A stretch of DNA of 50,329 bases, from NCBI GenBank assembly GCA_900102385.1, contig FNBQ01000011.1:73183-123511 (forward strand), given 5' to 3'. The stretch comes from Bacteroidales bacterium KHT7. Lineage in GTDB: Bacteria > Bacteroidota > Bacteroidia > Bacteroidales > Bacteroidaceae. The position numbers and the translations under genes were made by a program. How positions within the stretch are numbered: the stretch's first letter is position 1; each line of letters opens with the position of its first letter. The notes beneath the pieces are model-generated. The model made no database searches, was not told the DNA's origin, and was given only the letters and a program-made list of their open reading frames with translations. This document shows, in pieces, positions 1 through 7,647 of the stretch.

Positions 1-176
1 CAAGGTACGTCCAAGGTACGTCCAAGGTACGTCCAAGGTACGTCCAAGGTACGTCCAAGGTACGTCCAAGGTACGTCCAAGGTACGTCCAAGGTATATGC
101 AGAGTATATGCAAGGTATAGGGAAGATATATGTAGGGTATATGTAAGCTATATGTTATCTATATGTAGGGTATAGT
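1..176. repeat. 11-bp tandem repeat array, perfect then degenerate
   Basis: Eight perfect head-to-tail copies of CAAGGTACGTC fill 1-88. The 11-bp register then continues without slippage through eight diverged units to 176 (for example CAAGGTATATG, TAGGGTATATG, TAAGCTATATG). Divergence therefore increases from left to right, and the array may extend past the window's left edge. The period is close to one turn of B-DNA. No open reading frame of note uses it. Confidence 0.95.
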
Positions 177-222
177 CAGATTAGGTGATGGGTAGTTATG
201 GTGAAGTGAAGTAAGTCGATAG

Positions 223-314
223 TAAGGGGGTAGCAAGGGGGTAGCAAGGGGGTAGCAAGGGGATAGTAAGGGGATAGTAAGGGGATAGCAAGGGGATAGT
301 AAGGGGATAGCAAG
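223..314. repeat. Second 11-bp tandem array (YAAGGGGRTAG)
   Basis: Eight consecutive 11-bp units start at 223, 234, 245, 256, 267, 278, 289 and 300, followed by a CAAG stub. The unit is CAAGGGGGTAG or TAAGGGGATAG, so it shares the CAAGG beginning and the 11-bp period of the array at 1-176 but is a different sequence. The same unit recurs at 17874-17928. Because 11 is not a multiple of 3, the apparent reverse-strand peptide across it is an artefact. Confidence 0.95.
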
Positions 315-412
315 ACGAAAGGTTCGTCCAATGTAGGTTATGGGTAAGTTGAAAATCCAAGAGTTGAAGAGGATGGAATTTTATCAATGGGAGTTGACAA
401 ATCCAGAATTAA

Positions 413-426
413 CAATTCATAATTGA
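413..426. repeat. 14-bp intergenic repeat CAATTCATAATTGA, copy 1
   Basis: The sequence CAATTCATAATTGA is identical to the two tandem copies at 7600-7627. It is partly self-complementary. It lies in non-coding DNA in both places. Confidence 0.8.
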
Positions 427-437
427 CAAATAATCCA

Positions 438-445
438 TATTTTTG
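438..445 (+). promoter_or_regulatory. Candidate Bacteroidetes -7 element (TATTTTTG)
   Basis: TATTTTTG fits the TAnnTTTG element used by the Bacteroidetes housekeeping sigma factor. No good TTG is found 19-20 bases upstream, so the promoter is only half supported. Transcription would begin near 452, about 95 bases before the ATG at 548. Confidence 0.4.
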
Positions 446-547
446 CAAACGAAAATTAACTATGATAAATTCAAAATTGCTGTGTCTATTGTCGATTCTT
501 TTTGAATTTTGAGTGCTTTGACGAGACAACAGATTAAAGATAAGACT

Positions 548-1630
548 ATGTGGAAAGAAACTAAGGTAGTTAAGAACGTAAGGCATTTTTACAGTTTTGA
601 TGCCAGATATGGAGTGTATGCCACTACCGATAAAGACGATAATTCTATTCTCTATATCAGTGGCAAGGAAATTCCTATAAGGAGGGCTGGTTATATTCGA
701 AGTTATGACGACAAAGTTGTCGTTCAGGTTGATGATGGTGCTAGCTTGTATGATGCTATGTTGTATACAAAAGATGGTGAACTTCTTAATATAGTGAAGA
801 AAACATTGTCTATGACCGGCAATACAAACAAACGTTATTTGAACACGTACATGCGTGATGGGGCGAACTACAATGACTATAATAATCTTGTAGATATAGA
901 AACAGGCAAGGTGATTTTTAAAGAAGATTATCTTGGTCTTCGTTTTGTATTCAATGATATGATTTTCTCAAACGGAGACAATATCATAATTCGCTACGAC
1001 TGGGACGGCAGCATTTTGTGGCAGCATAACTACGAGCCAGACTTTAATGTAACTATAGATCTTGGCTTTCGTCTTGAAGGCGTCTGTGGTGGCAAACTTT
1101 GGGTGAAATCAAGTGTCGATTGGCATGATATTCTCCTTGCCATTGATGTAAACACAGGCGAACTTCTCAAGGCATTTTCAAAGTCTAAGGAAGATACCAA
1201 CCATGAGCATTGCGTTTTGCATGTAAATGAAGTTTTCTTGAATCAAGAAAACGGACAAGTAATGAATGTGTATGGTTGTGTTTCGGTAATTGATTCTGGA
1301 ACATTAAATATAGTAGACAAATATTATCCAAAGGAAATATTTGAAAAAGATATAGACGAAAGAGTTCATTATCTTTTGGCAAATAATCCGTATGCTAAAT
1401 ATTTGATATATTTATGTATTATGGAAGAAGACGACACTCCAACATGTTTCTTTATATTCAATACGGAAACGAAACAAATTGAGTTTTCTACCAGAATGTT
1501 CACCCCAAAAGAAAGAAGCAAAGGATATGGCATTACAAACCATTATGCCGTACAGTTCTTTGATACAGGGTATATCTGTGTTCACGATAATGGCGACAGA
1601 CTTCATATCTTCGAAGATGTAAAAGAGTAG
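548..1630 (+). CDS. Hypothetical soluble protein, beta-propeller-like
   Basis: I do not recognise the family. The protein is 360 residues from the ATG at 548; a TTG 39 bases upstream (509) would add 13 residues with no similarity argument for it. There is no signal peptide, lipobox or membrane segment, so it is probably cytoplasmic. Short recurring strands such as DWDGSILWQHN, AIDVNTGELLKAF and FNTETKQIEFSTR resemble the blades of PQQ/WD40-like beta-propellers, which suggests a repeat scaffold or binding protein rather than an enzyme. It stands alone between 11-bp repeat arrays and a hairpin cluster, in AT-rich DNA with codon choice unlike the sulfatase genes downstream, so it may be acquired DNA. 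The propeller assignment is inference from strand pattern only. Confidence 0.8.
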   Translation: MWKETKVVKNVRHFYSFDARYGVYATTDKDDNSILYISGKEIPIRRAGYIRSYDDKVVVQVDDGASLYDAMLYTKDGELLNIVKKTLSMTGNTNKRYLNTYMRDGANYNDYNNLVDIETGKVIFKEDYLGLRFVFNDMIFSNGDNIIIRYDWDGSILWQHNYEPDFNVTIDLGFRLEGVCGGKLWVKSSVDWHDILLAIDVNTGELLKAFSKSKEDTNHEHCVLHVNEVFLNQENGQVMNVYGCVSVIDSGTLNIVDKYYPKEIFEKDIDERVHYLLANNPYAKYLIYLCIMEEDDTPTCFFIFNTETKQIEFSTRMFTPKERSKGYGITNHYAVQFFDTGYICVHDNGDRLHIFEDVKE

Positions 1631-1651
1631 CAACAAGCCCCCTCCTTGGTT

Positions 1652-1721
1652 CTGCCGAATTTCCGAATTCGGCAGCATCAATAAACGCGAGTTTGCAACT
1701 CGCATTGTCGCTGGGCGACAA
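1652..1721. repeat. Three consecutive perfect hairpins (REP-like)
   Basis: Three perfect inverted repeats follow each other with short gaps. CTGCCGAATT (1652-1661) pairs with AATTCGGCAG (1666-1675). GCGAGTT (1687-1693) pairs with AACTCGC (1697-1703). TTGTCGC (1705-1711) pairs with GCGACAA (1715-1721). Loops are only 3-4 bases. There is no U-run after the last stem, so this is not a standard terminator. The arrangement resembles REP/BIME-type extragenic palindromes, though no second copy of the whole unit is seen in this window. Confidence 0.75.
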
Positions 1722-1976
1722 GAGGTTATGTAAGGATGCGGTACTTGTGCGTTACGGATTTTTTTTCAGCGGTGGGAATTCTTGCGTCCCTTCGGTAACA
1801 AGCGAACAAAGATCGAGCGGTTAAATCGGTTGAATGGTGTGGCAAATTTCGTCATAACCGTTTTCAGCCATTTTCATTATGAATTCTGAATTATCTATAA
1901 ATTCTGAATTTATATTCGGATTTGTGTCTCGTTTGGGCAGCAGATAGCCAAATCATATTACGAAAAGCCGAAAAAC
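1722..1976. other. Intergenic stretch without a gene
   Basis: No coding region is supported. It contains a duplicated AATTCTGAATT within 1880-1920 and otherwise nothing I can interpret. It separates the hairpin cluster from the operator and promoter of the sulfatase locus. Confidence 0.5.
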
Positions 1977-1994
1977 ATACCACATTCATGGTAT
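1977..1994. promoter_or_regulatory. Candidate operator, palindrome copy 1
   Basis: ATACCACATTCATGGTAT is an inverted repeat with 6-bp arms ATACCA and TGGTAT around 6 bases. Read on the other strand it is ATACCATGAATGTGGTAT, matching the copy at 14359-14376 at 16 of 18 positions. Its centre lies about 68 bases before the predicted transcription start of the binding-protein-SusC1 unit. That distance is typical of activators of the CRP/FNR class-I arrangement. The binding factor is unknown. Confidence 0.6.
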
Positions 1995-2015
1995 TAAAAA
2001 TGCCAACATAATGAG

Positions 2016-2047
2016 ATTGTGGGAGTTATGCAAACACCGTACTTTTG
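2016..2047 (+). promoter_or_regulatory. Promoter of the first sulfatase-locus unit
   Basis: ATTG at 2016-2019 and TACTTTTG at 2040-2047 are separated by 20 bases, matching the Bacteroidetes TTTG/TAnnTTTG promoter. Transcription should begin near 2054, giving a leader of roughly 30 bases to the ATG at 2083. It lies downstream of the palindrome at 1977-1994. Confidence 0.7.
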
Positions 2048-2082
2048 CACTGTGATTTAAAGTTTAATAAATACAGTGTAAT

Positions 2083-2994
2083 ATGATGAAGAATTCAAAT
2101 CTATTAACCCTTGTGGCACTAATGCTGCTGACAACAACAAGCGTGTGGGCGCAGCAGGTAAGCGAAGGTGTATATACTATCAGGGCTCCGCGCTTTGCGA
2201 AGGGGCTGGTAGAGAAGTGGATTACAGAATATAACAAGGTAGATTCACGAATGCATATTGTTGTTGCTGCTCCGGGCACAAAGGCGGACATCAACTTCTC
2301 GGTTTTCAAAGACGATAACGACGACCACACCATCTGGTTCGGCCAGTATGCCATTCTGCCAGTTACGGCACGTCAGGGCGAGGCGGCTCAGTATTTCTCA
2401 CACCACAAACTTTCAAAGAAGAAGTTGCGCGAATTGTTCTTCGTCTCAGACGATATTGAGGAGAGTCTGGAAGAGAAACACAAACACGGACTCGTTGCCT
2501 ACTCGTGCAGTCATGCCCATTGTCTTTCAAACGCCTTTGCTTCTTATTTCGGGCAGAGCGTTGCCAACCTAAACGGCAAGAAGATTTCGGGCGACGACAT
2601 ATTTCTAACCACAGCCATCAACCGCGACAAGGAAGGCATCTCGTTCAATGCCCTCTACAACCTCTACGACCTTGGCAGCCGCAAACTAAAGAGCGATGTC
2701 TCAATTATTCCGCTCGATGTAAAGAAGCAGCATGCGCAGATTCTTAACGACGAGACAACCGTTGACGGACTCATTGCCTTGCTCGAAAGCGAGAGTGTTG
2801 ACGGAATACCTGTACAGTCTATCGGCTTGAGTGTAAGTACCACCGACGATGAGATTCTGAACGGCTTTCTTACATGGGTTGTAACCGTTGGAAAGGATTA
2901 CAACCACGAGTTCGGACTTCTGAACATAGACGACAAGCAACTCGCTGCCGAAACGGGCAAACTAACAAAGAAACTTCTTACTGCACAGAAATAA
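2083..2994 (+). CDS. Exported periplasmic-binding-protein-like protein
   Basis: A 303-residue protein with a clear signal peptide (hydrophobic residues 8-20, cleavage likely after VWAQ, about residue 24). The mature part resembles the PstS-like substrate-binding domains that Bacteroidetes encode outside ABC operons: short strand-helix alternation, a hinge-region string YAILPVTARQG near residue 90, and residues suggesting loop binding of a small ligand. No ABC permease or ATPase gene is nearby. It is the first gene after a good promoter and lies 68 bases before SusC1, so it is probably co-transcribed with the sulfatase locus. I infer it binds a released anion (sulfate) or a small sulfated compound in the periplasm; phosphate-like ligands are equally possible from sequence alone. 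Confidence 0.75.
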   Translation: MMKNSNLLTLVALMLLTTTSVWAQQVSEGVYTIRAPRFAKGLVEKWITEYNKVDSRMHIVVAAPGTKADINFSVFKDDNDDHTIWFGQYAILPVTARQGEAAQYFSHHKLSKKKLRELFFVSDDIEESLEEKHKHGLVAYSCSHAHCLSNAFASYFGQSVANLNGKKISGDDIFLTTAINRDKEGISFNALYNLYDLGSRKLKSDVSIIPLDVKKQHAQILNDETTVDGLIALLESESVDGIPVQSIGLSVSTTDDEILNGFLTWVVTVGKDYNHEFGLLNIDDKQLAAETGKLTKKLLTAQK

Positions 2995-3062
2995 AGTTCT
3001 GTAAGAGAGATTTTTTTCGAGAAGATTTTTACGGATAGAATAAGTTTTTAAAGATTGTTTAT

Positions 3063-6000
3063 ATGAAGAAAACACTGCAGCAAATACTGTTGCAAGCCCT
3101 TTTTATGCTTGTAACCGTAGCATCGGCTACAGCACAGAATGTTATTACCGGTCGCGTAACCGATGCCGTATCGGGCGACCCGCTCATTGGAGCATACGTT
3201 ATAGTAAAGACCGACAAGGAGGCAGAGGGCGCATCTACCGATCTTGAAGGCAAGTTCACATTATCTACAAAAAAAGAATTTCCGCTTGCGCTGCACATCG
3301 AGTTTGTTGGCTACCGAGGTGTTGATGTGGATGTGTACGACAACTCGGATGCCATAGAAATCCAACTTCAGGAGAACTATCGCTTCATCGACGAGGTTGT
3401 GGTTGTTGGCTACGGTCAGCAGAAGAAAGGCGACCTTACGGGAGCCGTTTCTTCGGTAAAACTGGGACAGATGAAGAGCATCACCGCATCGTCGTTCAAC
3501 TCGGCTTTGGCAGGAAGCGTTGCCGGCGTTCAGGTTACTCCAACATCGGGTGCGCCGGGCGGAGGCGTAAGCATAAGAGTGCGCGGAAGCAGTTCGGTTC
3601 AGGGCGGAAACGAGCCGCTCTATGTCATCGACGGATTCCCTGTTTATGGCGAGACATTCTCGCAACTCAATCCCGGCGACATTGAGTCTATAAATATTCT
3701 GAAAGATGCCTCGGCTACGGCAATCTATGGTTCGCGAGGTGCTAACGGAGTTGTTATCGTTACGACGAAGAACGGCAGTTTCAACCAGAAGACACAGGTT
3801 GTTTATGACGGAAGCATCGGCGTACAGAATCTTCGCAAGAAGATTGACGTGCTTAATGCGCGCGAGTTTGCGCAACTCCGCAACGATGCGCTCTACGACA
3901 CCAATCCGTCGCTGGGCAAGTATCAGTATCTTTCTCAAAGCGAGATTGATGCGTTGGGCGAGGGTACAGACTGGCAGGATGCCGCTTTCCGCTCGGCTCG
4001 TGTAACAAGCCATCAGTTAACCGTTTCGGGCGGCGGAAGCAACGTGCGCTACAGCATCTCGGGAAGTTATTTCGACCAAGACGGAATTATCCGCAACACA
4101 GGCTTCTCGCGCTTCACCACACGCGCCAATCTCGACATCAAACTAAACAACAAACTCCGCCTCGGACTCAGTTTTAACGGCAACAAGACCGATACAGACA
4201 ATGCGCCTTCGGGCATCATCTCGTCGCTCTTGCTGATGCCGCCAACAGCCACAATCTACGAGGCCGACGGCAGTTACACGCTCCGTAATCCGTTCGAGAA
4301 TGTCTTTGCCAATCCTATTGCTTCGATAAATGAACGCATAGACAAGACTCGCCGCTACTACGTTCTGGCAAATGCCTTTGCCGAGTGGGAGATTATAAAG
4401 AACCTCAGACTGAAGGTTGCCTTCGGAGCAAACATATCTAACTCAAAGAATAAATCTTACGTTCCGTCGTACATATACGATGGTGCATCGAGCAACGGCT
4501 CGGCATCAATCAGTTCGTCAGATGCCTATTCGTGGCTGAACGAGAACACGCTGACATACGATTTGAGGGTTAAGCGACACCATTCGTTCAACTTCCTTCT
4601 GGGCTACACTCAGCAGGTAAACATCAACGAATCGTTTGGGGCAGGAAGCAACGACTATGTTACCGACGACCTCTTGTACAATAATCTTGCAAGCGGTTCG
4701 GTAATAACCACACCATCGTCGTCGGCTTCGAAGCACGCGCTTATTTCTTATCTCGGTCGTGTAAACTACAATTTCAGAGAGCGTTACTATCTGTCTGCCA
4801 GCCTCAGAACCGACGGCTCGTCGCGATTCGGCTCGGACAAGAAGTGGGGCGTATTTCCATCGGTAGGAGCATCGTGGAACGTGGCAAACGAGAAATTCTT
4901 CAAACCATACACAAAGATTGTCAGCGACTTGAAGGCGCGTATTAGCTACGGTGTCACTGGAAATCAGGAGATAGGTAATTACCAGTCGCTATCAACGCTT
5001 TCGAGTTCGCGATATCTTTTTAATGAAGAGACGGCCATCGGCTTCAGACCCGACCGCATCTCGAACGCCGAACTGGGTTGGGAGACAACTCATCAGTACG
5101 ATGCCGGAATTGATGCCGGACTGTTTGGCGGCAGACTGAACATCAGTCTTGACTATTATTATAAAAAGACCGAAGACCTTCTGCTCGATGTGGCAATTCC
5201 TTGGACATCAGGATATTCGAGCTCTTTGCAGAACTACGGTTCGGTTTCGAACAAGGGTTTTGAGTTTACGGTAAGCAGCAAGAACTTTACGGGAAAGAAG
5301 TTCAGCTGGGACACTCAGTTTAACATCTCGTTTAACCGTAACAAAGTGCTCGAACTTGGCGGCGGAGTTGATTCTTACATCACCTCGAATATGTCTTACG
5401 CCTACATCGTTAAGGTTGGCGAGCCTCTCGGACTCTTCTACGGAGCCGTTGTAGACGGCGTTCTTCAGGAAGGCGAGGTAGAGACAAAGGGAAAATACAC
5501 AGGACAGGGCACACCAAAGCCGGGCGACCTTTTATATAAGGACATCGACGGCGACGGAACATTCGTCAGCGCATCAGACCGAACCATCATCGGAAAGGCG
5601 CAGCCCGATTTCTTGTTCTCTCTTACAAACAACTTTACTTATGCCAACTTCGACCTCAGCATCTTCCTTCACGGCGTTGTCGGAAACGAGTTGCACAATG
5701 GCACAAAGCAGTCGCTCGAACTCTTCAGCGGCCAGCAGAATGCCGACGGAACAGCACGCGACCGTTGGACTGAGACGAACGCAAGCAACACCGTGCCGAG
5801 AGCCAAACTCGACCCTGCTCCGGTTGTTTCGAATCGCTTTATCGAAGACGGAACGTTTGTCCGCATAAAGAACATAACGCTTGGCTATACATTCGGAAAG
5901 CGCATCACCAGTCTGCTTGGCATAAACAGCCTTCGCGTGTACGCATCGGCAACCAATCCGATTACATGGACATCGTATTCGGGATTCGACCCCGAAGTTA

Positions 6001-6092
6001 CATCGGGCAACAACACAGCCCAGCAGGGATACGATTCGGGAATATATCCGGTAGCAAAATCGTACAACTTTGGCGTAAACATCAAGTTCTAA
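3063..6092 (+). CDS. susC: SusC-family TonB-dependent outer-membrane transporter 1
   Basis: A 1009-residue SusC/RagA protein. A signal peptide ends near residue 24 (ATAQ). A carboxypeptidase-regulatory-like Ig fold follows (about 26-105, GRVTDAVSGDPLIGA). Next come the plug domain, beginning at DEVVVVGYGQQKK (about 110-122), and the beta-barrel, which ends in the usual terminal aromatic (YNFGVNIKF). It imports ligands captured by its SusD partner, driven by TonB-ExbBD. The SusD gene follows after 20 bases and a sulfatase after that, so the ligand is probably a sulfate ester. It is a paralogue of the SusC at 9558: the N-terminal Ig domains align almost without gaps. No own promoter is seen in the 68-base gap upstream. 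Confidence 0.95.
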   Translation: MKKTLQQILLQALFMLVTVASATAQNVITGRVTDAVSGDPLIGAYVIVKTDKEAEGASTDLEGKFTLSTKKEFPLALHIEFVGYRGVDVDVYDNSDAIEIQLQENYRFIDEVVVVGYGQQKKGDLTGAVSSVKLGQMKSITASSFNSALAGSVAGVQVTPTSGAPGGGVSIRVRGSSSVQGGNEPLYVIDGFPVYGETFSQLNPGDIESINILKDASATAIYGSRGANGVVIVTTKNGSFNQKTQVVYDGSIGVQNLRKKIDVLNAREFAQLRNDALYDTNPSLGKYQYLSQSEIDALGEGTDWQDAAFRSARVTSHQLTVSGGGSNVRYSISGSYFDQDGIIRNTGFSRFTTRANLDIKLNNKLRLGLSFNGNKTDTDNAPSGIISSLLLMPPTATIYEADGSYTLRNPFENVFANPIASINERIDKTRRYYVLANAFAEWEIIKNLRLKVAFGANISNSKNKSYVPSYIYDGASSNGSASISSSDAYSWLNENTLTYDLRVKRHHSFNFLLGYTQQVNINESFGAGSNDYVTDDLLYNNLASGSVITTPSSSASKHALISYLGRVNYNFRERYYLSASLRTDGSSRFGSDKKWGVFPSVGASWNVANEKFFKPYTKIVSDLKARISYGVTGNQEIGNYQSLSTLSSSRYLFNEETAIGFRPDRISNAELGWETTHQYDAGIDAGLFGGRLNISLDYYYKKTEDLLLDVAIPWTSGYSSSLQNYGSVSNKGFEFTVSSKNFTGKKFSWDTQFNISFNRNKVLELGGGVDSYITSNMSYAYIVKVGEPLGLFYGAVVDGVLQEGEVETKGKYTGQGTPKPGDLLYKDIDGDGTFVSASDRTIIGKAQPDFLFSLTNNFTYANFDLSIFLHGVVGNELHNGTKQSLELFSGQQNADGTARDRWTETNASNTVPRAKLDPAPVVSNRFIEDGTFVRIKNITLGYTFGKRITSLLGINSLRVYASATNPITWTSYSGFDPEVTSGNNTAQQGYDSGIYPVAKSYNFGVNIKF

Positions 6093-6112
6093 AATCCTAA
6101 AAAGAAATTTAT

Positions 6113-7591
6113 ATGAAGATATACAAGATACTAAACAATACGGCTGCTGTTCTGGCTGCTCTCGCTATTGCATCATGCGCCGAACTCGAGGAAAAGCCCG
6201 AGTCGAGCATGGTGAGCCAGCAGTTCTACAACACCGAGGCTGATGCCGTGGCTGCCGTAAATGCTGTTTATGCCGACCTTAATCCGTCGGGACAGAGCAT
6301 CTACAATTCGCTGTTCCAGATTGGAGTTGAGATGGCAACAGACGATTATATGGCAGGTCCTCGTGCCCGAAACGCCCATGTGCGTGCCATTTCGTCGCTC
6401 ATTCACGACCCGTCTAACGACCGTATGCAGGAACTATGGCGACAGAGTTACGCGCTGATAAAAGATGCCAACGCCGCCATCGACCATATTGCCGAGATTC
6501 CGGCTACCAACATAAGCGAGGAGAAGAGGCAGCGCACCATCAACGAGGCTAAGTTTCTCCGCGCGCTAAACTACTTCAATCTTGTGCGATGGTTTGGCGA
6601 TGTGCCTTTGGTACTTCACGAAATATCTACACTTGATGCCGGACATCTCAACGTTGTTCAGGCAACCGAGGCTGAGGTCTACGCTCAGATTGAGCAGGAT
6701 TTGAAGGATGCCGAGAATCTACCGTCTGTATATACGGCTTCCGACCTTGGAAGGGCAACGTCGGGCGCGGCAAAGACAGTTCTGTCTAAAGTCTATCTCA
6801 CTCAGAAAAAATGGGAACAGGCGGCGCAGAAGGCAAAGGAAGTAATCGACGAAGGCAACTATCGCTTGTTCGACGATTATGCCGATGTATTCAGCGTTGA
6901 CAAGGAGAACACCGTAGAGCACATTTTCTCGATACAATTCAAGGGCAACGCCAACTTCCGCGGAAACTCGCTTGCAAGCCGCTCTGCTCCATACGAGCCC
7001 GAGGGCGTTAATGGCGACTATGCCGATGAACTGAATGTTGCCGGCGGATTGTTTCAGAGTTATCGTCTCGAGGACCGCCGCCTTGAGGTGAATTTCATTA
7101 CTCAGATGGTTAGCCCTGTAAACGGCAAGCTGTATGTCCTGAGCGAGCCTCATTTCTACATGTACTACGACCATAGCGTTGTTGGGGCGCAGGGACAGTC
7201 GTCAATAAACCTTCCGCTTATCCGCTATGCCGAGGTGCTTCTGATATATGCTGAGGCTCTGAACGAGATCGAAGGTCCTTCGGCTGTTGCGTACGATGCG
7301 GTTGACCAAGTGCGCCGCCGCGCTGGCATTCCGGCATTGGCTGAGATTGAGCCGAGCCTAAGTCAGGAGGCATTCCGCGACTCGGTTTTCGAAGAACGCA
7401 GAAAGGAGTTTGTGTATCAGTATCACCGTTGGTTCGACTTGGTTAGAAGAGGTGCCGACTATTATATCAAGACTCTTACCGCCGCAGGAAAGCCTAACGC
7501 TGCGCCTCGCCACCTGCATTTCCCAATTCCGCAGCGCGAGATAGACCTGAATCCAAACCTGAAGCAGAATCCAGATTGGGTGAACTATTAA
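6113..7591 (+). CDS. susD: SusD-family surface lipoprotein 1
   Basis: A 492-residue SusD/RagB protein. The lipobox AIASC places the lipidated Cys at residue 22. The N-terminal TPR-rich SusD fold includes ALNYFNLVRWFGDVPL near 155-170, a family hallmark. The C-terminal segment holds RYAEVLLIYAEALNE, RRRAGIP and RRKEFVYQYHRWFDLVRRG, ending in FPIPQREIDLNPNLKQNP, all typical. It lids the SusC1 barrel and determines ligand capture at the cell surface. It starts 20 bases after susC1 and is followed by sulfatase 1 after 56 bases of repeat-containing DNA, so the three are likely one operon. Confidence 0.95.
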   Translation: MKIYKILNNTAAVLAALAIASCAELEEKPESSMVSQQFYNTEADAVAAVNAVYADLNPSGQSIYNSLFQIGVEMATDDYMAGPRARNAHVRAISSLIHDPSNDRMQELWRQSYALIKDANAAIDHIAEIPATNISEEKRQRTINEAKFLRALNYFNLVRWFGDVPLVLHEISTLDAGHLNVVQATEAEVYAQIEQDLKDAENLPSVYTASDLGRATSGAAKTVLSKVYLTQKKWEQAAQKAKEVIDEGNYRLFDDYADVFSVDKENTVEHIFSIQFKGNANFRGNSLASRSAPYEPEGVNGDYADELNVAGGLFQSYRLEDRRLEVNFITQMVSPVNGKLYVLSEPHFYMYYDHSVVGAQGQSSINLPLIRYAEVLLIYAEALNEIEGPSAVAYDAVDQVRRRAGIPALAEIEPSLSQEAFRDSVFEERRKEFVYQYHRWFDLVRRGADYYIKTLTAAGKPNAAPRHLHFPIPQREIDLNPNLKQNPDWVNY

Positions 7592-7599
7592 TCAATTCA

Positions 7600-7632
7600 C
7601 AATTCATAATTGACAATTCATAATTGACAATT
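7600..7632. repeat. Tandem 14-bp intergenic repeat, copies 2 and 3
   Basis: Two exact head-to-tail copies of CAATTCATAATTGA (7600-7613, 7614-7627) plus a CAATT stub sit between susD1 and sulfatase 1. A third identical copy lies at 413-426. They would be transcribed within the operon and could fold, as the unit is partly self-complementary. Confidence 0.85.
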
Positions 7633-7647
7633 AAAAAAACTTAGAAC

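Larger units (their letters stand above)
315..547. other. AT-rich intergenic stretch before the first gene
   Basis: No gene is supported here. The stretch holds one copy of a 14-bp intergenic repeat (413-426) and a promoter-like -7 element (438-445). The rest is plain AT-rich sequence leading to the first coding region. Confidence 0.6.

Noticed and set aside
1-310. CRISPR-like repeats
   Set aside because: Units are 11 bp head to tail with no spacers, and no cas genes are present.
196-387. Reverse-strand open frame with a repeated Pro/Leu/Tyr-rich peptide
   Set aside because: It is the readout of the 11-bp array; the 11-residue period is 33 bases and has no coding support or promoter. The same applies to the reverse frame over 17710-17982.
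509-547. TTG start extending the first gene by 13 residues
   Set aside because: ATG at 548 is in frame and more usual; nothing supports the extension.
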